Source of the DNA: Mycoplasmatota bacterium
GTDB lineage: Bacteria; Bacillota_I; Bacilli_A; RF39; UBA660
Direction: 5' to 3'
Length of the DNA: 27,263 bases
Assembly (NCBI GenBank): GCA_012512795.1
Contig: JAAZDL010000138.1
Span: 1 to 27,263 of the forward strand
The position numbers and the translations under genes are program-made. The first letter of the stretch is position 1, and each line of letters starts with the position of its first letter. Shown here piece after piece: positions 23,194-27,263 of this stretch. The notes under the pieces are model-generated. The model was not told the DNA's origin. It was given only the letters and a program-made list of their open reading frames with translations, and ran no database searches.

Positions 23194-24395
23194 TCTTTAT
23201 CTTTTTCATTCATAGTTATCACTACAGTATATCTGGCTAATTCATCTGAATCATATATTTTATTATCTTTAAGATCGTCAATATAAACACTTATTTTATT
23301 TTTATAATCTAATTTAAGAGATATGTATAAGTTATTAGCATTTCTAGTTGAATAGAAATTATAATAACATTCATAATATTTTACTTCAACACTATATTTA
23401 TTAATAAGCTTATTATCATAGTTAATAACATAGTTTGTTTTATATAAGCTATTAAATGATATTCTTGTTGGTTTTGAATCATATAAATAATAAGATTGAT
23501 AATTTCTTGTCATACTATACTTTTCACTTACATCACTAACAAATTCAATTTGAGTATACTGTCTATATGCAAGAGCTATACCAACAGAAATTATAAATAC
23601 AAAAGAAAGTAATGTTATCAAACTCCATTTATTACTTATTCGTTTTTTAAATATTAATTTATTTACAATAATAACAAGCCATAAAGTAATTAATGTAATA
23701 CCTAATAAAACTAAATTAATGCCATATATTTTAACACCGTCCAAAAAAGTAAATAAACTAGCAATAAATATAGTATTAGCCCATAACCATATAAATATTA
23801 AAATAGTTAATAGTATAGTTCCAAAAGTTTGATATATAATTCTTATTATTCTTGTTTTTTTACTTTCAAATATATTTTTATTACTATATATATCTAAAAC
23901 GTCACTAAGTTCTGATTTAACATCATTAACAGTTTCTTCAATATTATTTTTTAATGAATCTTTTTTTCTAAAAGTTTTAAGTTTATTAGTAATAGATAAT
24001 TTTATTTTCTTATAATAATTTAATATTATATCTATTATTTTATGATTTTTAACTTTATTTTTAGTTTTTGTTTTTGTTTTTTTCTTTTTAATCTTACTCT
24101 TAATACTTTTTTTAAATTCAATATTTTTAATTTTATTATAAAGTTTTTTTATAAAGTCAATAATCTTATATTTAGTTTTATATAAAAAACAAGATTTTTT
24201 TAAAAGTAACGACTCTTTTTCAACTATTTCATCAACACTACCAAAAGATTTAATAATATCAGCAATTTTTTTCTTTTCTTTTCTTTGTGATTTTATAATA
24301 TCTTTGTATTTTAATATTATTTCATCTTTTTGCTTTTTATTAAATTTTTCTAATTTTGTTTCTAGTTCTTCTAAAAATTTCAACTCTTTTTTCAT
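23175..24395 (-). CDS. Membrane protein with N-terminal HAAS/DUF1700-like domain
   Basis: The start is the ATG at 24395, with AGGTGA 5 bases before it; an in-frame GTG at 24404 is part of that site. The 406-residue product begins with a helical domain of about 60 residues (ELEFL-like helix, IILKYKDII, ADIIKSFGSVDEIVEKE) resembling the HAAS/DUF1700 domain of Bacillota membrane-associated regulators. A very Lys-rich cytosolic stretch (about 70-150) follows, then about three or four membrane helices (about 188-275) and an outside strand-rich domain of about 130 residues rich in Tyr and Asn. The HAAS match is by pattern. HAAS proteins are often controlled by PadR-type regulators, but none is next to it. 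The function is unknown. Confidence 0.7.
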   Translation of the reverse strand: MKKELKFLEELETKLEKFNKKQKDEIILKYKDIIKSQRKEKKKIADIIKSFGSVDEIVEKESLLLKKSCFLYKTKYKIIDFIKKLYNKIKNIEFKKSIKSKIKKKKTKTKTKNKVKNHKIIDIILNYYKKIKLSITNKLKTFRKKDSLKNNIEETVNDVKSELSDVLDIYSNKNIFESKKTRIIRIIYQTFGTILLTILIFIWLWANTIFIASLFTFLDGVKIYGINLVLLGITLITLWLVIIVNKLIFKKRISNKWSLITLLSFVFIISVGIALAYRQYTQIEFVSDVSEKYSMTRNYQSYYLYDSKPTRISFNSLYKTNYVINYDNKLINKYSVEVKYYECYYNFYSTRNANNLYISLKLDYKNKISVYIDDLKDNKIYDSDELARYTVVITMNEKDKDRIIIE

Positions 24396-24426
24396 AAAAC
24401 TCACCTAATATAATTATTTGCTTTAT

Positions 24427-24455
24427 ATAATATTCTATTACTGTTTTTTTGTCAA
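24427..24455 (-). promoter_or_regulatory. Promoter of the HAAS-type membrane protein gene
   Basis: On the reverse strand TTGACA (24455-24450) and TATTAT (24432-24427) are 17 bases apart. The -35 box overlaps the 3' end of the nuclease gene, so this gene is transcribed on its own. Confidence 0.75.
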
Positions 24456-25078
24456 TCTAACATCTTATTAATTTCTTTTTTTAATAGCTTTTTTACACTC
24501 TTAATCCAACTTTTAATCGATTTGTCCATATAATCAATTAATTTATCAATAGTTTTGTCTATCCATGAAGGAGTTTTTACTTCATCAATTATTTCATCAT
24601 TTGGATATTCTTCTAAAGACCATATTCCTAACTTAGAGTCAGCTGCTTTTTTTTCTTCTTCAAGAAGTTCATCAGTATACATGTATTCTCCATAAATATA
24701 AGCTACTTTAGCATAGCCTAGTGATACTAACTCTTTTTGAAGTAAAGAATCATCAACAAATACCCAAGCTAAAAGTCTATCGTATTTATCCTTTATGTCA
24801 CTATTAGGATCATACTCTATAGATAAGTTTTTAGCATTTTTAACTTTTTCACAAGTATAATCACTAGCTTCTTCCCCGAAAGGTTCTACACCTTTAGTCG
24901 GATGAACTGTCTCAGGAGTATCAATAGCTAGAAACCTAAGAGTCATTTTTTCTCCATCAACTTCAACTTTAATAGTATCTCCATCAACACAATCTAAAAA
25001 ATTCACTTCTTTTTTCTCTGCATTTATAACGTTAGTAAACATCATAAAACTTAACAATATTATAAATATTCTTTTCAT
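24452..25078 (-). CDS. Secreted staphylococcal-type (thermonuclease) nuclease
   Basis: A 208-residue protein with a signal peptide (two basic residues, a hydrophobic core and INA before residue 21), so it is exported. The SNase domain (about 24-155) keeps the catalytic and calcium-binding set: DGDTIKV (32-38), LRFLAIDTPET with Arg 48 and Asp 53, FGEEASDYT with Glu 69/70, and YDRLLAW with Arg 101. This calcium-dependent fold cuts DNA and RNA. A C-terminal basic amphipathic tail (about 165-208) carries repeated Lys and Trp and may bind nucleic acid or the envelope. No Shine-Dalgarno site precedes the ATG, and the candidate -10 box is only 6 bases away, so the mRNA may be leaderless. An outside nuclease may support nutrient scavenging (inference). 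Confidence 0.93.
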   Translation of the reverse strand: MKRIFIILLSFMMFTNVINAEKKEVNFLDCVDGDTIKVEVDGEKMTLRFLAIDTPETVHPTKGVEPFGEEASDYTCEKVKNAKNLSIEYDPNSDIKDKYDRLLAWVFVDDSLLQKELVSLGYAKVAYIYGEYMYTDELLEEEKKAADSKLGIWSLEEYPNDEIIDEVKTPSWIDKTIDKLIDYMDKSIKSWIKSVKKLLKKEINKMLD

Positions 25079-25084
25079 AATTGT

Positions 25085-25093
25085 ATTTTACCA
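25085..25093 (-). promoter_or_regulatory. Extended -10 promoter of the nuclease gene
   Basis: On the reverse strand TGGTAAAAT ends 6 bases before the ATG (25078), which places the expected transcription start on the initiation codon. The -35 region is only a T run. Confidence 0.5.
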
Positions 25094-25109
25094 CATATTT
25101 CACATTTAA

Positions 25110-25134
25110 AAAAGAAGTATATTCATCTTCTTTT
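25110..25134. terminator. Hairpin between divergent genes
   Basis: AAAAGAAG (25110-25117) pairs with CTTCTTTT (25127-25134). It looks like a small terminator, but both flanking genes point away from it. It may insulate the two promoters or end a short transcript. Confidence 0.4.
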
Positions 25135-25151
25135 AAAAAAAACAAATTATT

Positions 25152-25178
25152 TTAGCACTCCCTATTGACAAGTGCTAA
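25152..25178 (+). promoter_or_regulatory. CIRCE operator (HrcA binding site)
   Basis: TTAGCACTC (25152-25160), 9 bases, then AAGTGCTAA (25170-25178). This matches the CIRCE consensus TTAGCACTC-N9-GAGTGCTAA at all but one position. It covers the -35 box of the downstream heat-shock gene, so HrcA binding would block RNA polymerase. Confidence 0.93.
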
Positions 25179-25192
25179 AATATGAGTATAAT
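25165..25192 (+). promoter_or_regulatory. Sigma-A promoter of the small heat-shock gene
   Basis: A perfect TTGACA (25165-25170) lies in the CIRCE spacer, and TATAAT (25187-25192) follows after 16 bases. Confidence 0.85.
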
Positions 25193-25218
25193 TATAGTTG
25201 TAAGGAGATGAGTAAACA

Positions 25219-25614
25219 ATGAGTTTATTACCAGGAAAATTTTATTTCGAAGATTTCTTTGATGATTTCGCACCTATTGTAAGAACAGGAAAAAACGAAA
25301 TTAAATGTGATGTCTATGAAAAAGATGGAACTATTCATATTGAAATGGATGCTCCAGGATTCAAAAAAGAAGACATAAAAGTGAACATTGACGATGGTAT
25401 TCTTACAATCGAAGCTTCTAAAGAAGAAGAAGTAGAGGAAAAAGACAAGAATTACTATCGTAGAGAAAGAACTTGTGGAACTTTTAAAAGACAATTCACA
25501 GTGGGAAATGTTAATGAAGAAGAAATACAAGCTGAATTTAATAACGGTGTATTAACTATTTCTCTACCAAAAGAAGAAGTAAAAGATACTAAAAAAGTTA
25601 TCGAAATAAAATAA
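25219..25614 (+). CDS. hsp20: Small heat-shock protein (Hsp20/alpha-crystallin)
   Basis: A 131-residue ATP-independent chaperone that holds unfolding proteins. The alpha-crystallin domain (about 24-118) shows the usual strands: IHIEMDAPGFKKEDIKV, ILTIEASK, YYRRERTCGTFKRQF and the end motif GVLTISLPK. The short C-terminal tail ends in IEIK, which resembles the I-x-I motif for oligomer contacts. It has a strong AAGGAG site and is directly controlled by a CIRCE element. It is monocistronic with a terminator after the stop. Confidence 0.96.
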   Translation: MSLLPGKFYFEDFFDDFAPIVRTGKNEIKCDVYEKDGTIHIEMDAPGFKKEDIKVNIDDGILTIEASKEEEVEEKDKNYYRRERTCGTFKRQFTVGNVNEEEIQAEFNNGVLTISLPKEEVKDTKKVIEIK

Positions 25615-25619
25615 ATGAA

Positions 25620-25645
25620 AAAAGAGTAATTATAATTACTCTTTT
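25620..25645. terminator. Bidirectional terminator between hsp20 and ychF
   Basis: AAAAGAGTAAT (25620-25630) pairs with ATTACTCTTTT (25635-25645) around a 4-base loop. The stop codon of ychF starts in the T run on the reverse strand. Confidence 0.9.
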
Positions 25646-26750
25646 ATTTTGTTACATTAAATCTAAAGTAGCAAATATCTCCATCTTTCATTAAATATTC
25701 TTTACCTTCTAGTCTTGCTTTACCAGCCTCTTTTACTTTAAGTTCGTTACCATAGTTAATTAGATCTTCATAACTCATTATTTCTGCTTTTATAAAACCT
25801 TTTTCAAAATCACTATGAATTATACCTGCGCATTCAGGAGCTTTCATACCATCTTTAAATGTCCATGCTCTCACTTCATCTTTTCCAACAGTAAAAAACG
25901 TCTTAAGTCCTAACATATAATATGTTATATGTACTAATTGATCAAGTCCACTATTTTGAATCCCTAAATCATTTAAAAATTCTTTTTTAGACTCTTCATC
26001 TAACTGAGATAATTCACTTTCAATTTTAGTGCACATAATAACTACAGAAGAATTTTCTTCACTAGCTAAAGTTCTTACCTTATCAACATATTCATTACCA
26101 CCTACTAGTAAATCATCTTCACTAACATTAGCTAAATATATAAACGGTTTGTTTGTAATTAAATTATAATTCTTAATGATTTTTTCTTCTTTATCAGTAT
26201 ATTCTACTAATCTAATCATTTTTCCTGAGCTTAAATTCTCTTTGAGTTTTTTTAATATTTCTACTTCAAATAAAAGTTCTTTATCATTTGAAGTAGTAGC
26301 TTTCTTTTCTATTTTTTGAAGTCTATTTTCAACTATTTCTAAATCACTTAATATTAATTCGTAATTAACTATCTCTATGTCTCGAACAGGGTCAATATTC
26401 CCTTCAACATGGATTATATCTTTGTTTTCAAAACATCTAACTACTTCTACAATAGCATCTACTTCTCTTATGTTAGCAAGAAACTTATTTCCTAAACCTT
26501 CTCCTACTGACGCACCTTTTACTAAACCAGCAATATCAATAAATTCATATTGTGTTGATATTAACTTATCAGGAATATACATATCATATAAAGTTTCTAA
26601 TCTTTTATCTGGAAGAGTTACCACTCCTACATTAGGATCAATAGTTGCAAAAGGATAATTAGCAGCTAAAATATTCTTTTTTGTTATAGCATTAAAAAGA
26701 GTACTTTTTCCAACATTGGGCAAACCTATTATACCTGCTTTAAGAGCCAT
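25644..26750 (-). CDS. ychF: Ribosome-associated GTPase/ATPase YchF (OLA1 family)
   Basis: A 368-residue cytosolic Obg-family P-loop protein, close to the usual 363-366. Walker A is GLPNVGKST (9-17), the next motif is DIAGLVKGASVGEG, and NVSE replaces the NKxD guanine motif, as is characteristic for YchF, which prefers ATP. The coiled-coil insert (about 125-180) and the C-terminal TGS domain (KDEVRAWTF to the end) are complete. It is conserved in nearly all bacteria and binds ribosomes. It overlaps the end of the transporter gene upstream by 11 bases, so the two are likely co-transcribed. Confidence 0.98.
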   Translation of the reverse strand: MALKAGIIGLPNVGKSTLFNAITKKNILAANYPFATIDPNVGVVTLPDKRLETLYDMYIPDKLISTQYEFIDIAGLVKGASVGEGLGNKFLANIREVDAIVEVVRCFENKDIIHVEGNIDPVRDIEIVNYELILSDLEIVENRLQKIEKKATTSNDKELLFEVEILKKLKENLSSGKMIRLVEYTDKEEKIIKNYNLITNKPFIYLANVSEDDLLVGGNEYVDKVRTLASEENSSVVIMCTKIESELSQLDEESKKEFLNDLGIQNSGLDQLVHITYYMLGLKTFFTVGKDEVRAWTFKDGMKAPECAGIIHSDFEKGFIKAEIMSYEDLINYGNELKVKEAGKARLEGKEYLMKDGDICYFRFNVTK

Positions 26751-27263
26751 AAATTACACCTGGAAATGATCCTATTCCAATTGGAATACCTATTAAATAC
26801 CAAGCAACTATAACAACTACAAATATAGAGAATATAACAATAGAATAAGGCATCATATATTTAACACTACCAAACAAAGTAACTGTATCATTTTTATTAT
26901 ATTTTTCCATAAAAGCTAAATATATAACAAAGAATAAGAATAATGGAGTTATACCATTTGTTATACTATCAGATGCATTAAATACTATTTGAGAAAATTC
27001 AGGACTAATGCTTGCATTCATAAATAAAGGAACAACAGTTGCTGATAGAATGCTCCACTTTAAGACAGAGTTTGGACAAACCAAATTAACAACAGTTATA
27101 ATTAACAAAACTATTAATATAAGCCAAATCCCGGTAAATGTTAAAGAACTTATTATATTAGAAGCAAAAGCAGTTAAAACAACACCTATATTACTCGCTT
27201 CATATATATTAATAAATAATGAAGCAAAAAATATTAACACTATAATACTACCTATACCATCTA
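26740..27263 (-). CDS. AbgT-family transporter, 3' end (partial)
   Basis: The reading frame runs off the right edge of the window without a start; at least 173 C-terminal residues are visible. The sequence is hydrophobic with about four or five membrane helices. KWSILSATVVPLFM, SPEFSQIVFNASDSITNGITPL and IGIPIGIG closely follow the C-terminal pattern of AbgT/p-aminobenzoyl-glutamate transporters. These are inner-membrane proteins that import aminobenzoyl-glutamate or export antifolates such as sulfonamides. It overlaps ychF by 11 bases. The substrate is not decided by this fragment. Confidence 0.88.
   Translation of the reverse strand, partial: DGIGSIIVLIFFASLFINIYEASNIGVVLTAFASNIISSLTFTGIWLILIVLLIITVVNLVCPNSVLKWSILSATVVPLFMNASISPEFSQIVFNASDSITNGITPLFLFFVIYLAFMEKYNKNDTVTLFGSVKYMMPYSIVIFSIFVVVIVAWYLIGIPIGIGSFPGVIYGS

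Noticed and set aside
1..27263. Mycoplasma genetic code (TGA = Trp)
   Set aside because: Several genes end at TGA with coupled downstream starts (for example 11712-11714 and 11074-11076), and Trp is encoded by TGG.
1..27263. Prophage, insertion sequence, integrated element at a tRNA, or CRISPR array
   Set aside because: No transposase, integrase, phage structural gene, tRNA 3'-end duplication or regularly spaced repeat is visible.

Overview
This is a very A+T-rich (roughly one quarter G+C), gene-dense bacterial chromosome segment. Genes end in TAA or TGA and use TGG for Trp, so the standard bacterial code applies and not the mycoplasma code. Shine-Dalgarno sites (GGAGG, GGTGA), near-consensus sigma-A promoters and a CIRCE heat-shock operator point to Bacillota. 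A MurE with a DNPR motif implies a meso-diaminopimelate cell wall. With a phosphoketolase, a rubrerythrin and an AbgT-type transporter, the picture is a walled, fermentative, probably anaerobic, small-genome, host-associated Bacilli-like organism (inference; no marker here fixes the lineage).

Left part (1-4,000): tRNA-Gly(TCC) with its promoter and terminator; a lone protein that resembles ADP-ribosyltransferases; and a reverse-strand redox group consisting of a rhodanese lipoprotein translationally coupled to a membrane-anchored double thioredoxin-fold protein. Next to it is an Xre-type regulator with one membrane segment and a six-cysteine outside domain.

Transport region (4,100-13,150): a MacB/FtsX-type ABC pair whose permease has a large coiled coil; an unrecognised overlapping gene pair (7,804-9,649); and a reverse-strand cluster of three short membrane proteins plus one ABC ATPase behind a gene for a small secreted five-cysteine protein. 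That last cluster is the best candidate here for an undescribed system, perhaps bacteriocin-like export and immunity. The secreted protein's own start codon looks damaged.

Housekeeping region (13,190-20,000): an MraZ-like regulator, rubrerythrin with two small genes upstream, murE, a CarD-family regulator, phosphoketolase (xfp) and tsaE.

Right part (20,169-27,263): a BcrA-type ABC ATPase plus ABC-2 permease behind an inverted repeat that could be an operator or attenuator; a single-domain Clp-like AAA+ ATPase; tRNA-Asn; a HAAS-type membrane protein; a secreted staphylococcal-type nuclease; a CIRCE-controlled small heat-shock protein; ychF; and the 3' end of an AbgT transporter that leaves the window.

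Two organisational traits recur. Convergent genes share bidirectional hairpins that overlap their stop codons. Several genes (murE, tsaE, the nuclease) appear to be transcribed with leaders of 0-10 nt. No insertion sequence, prophage gene or CRISPR array is visible.
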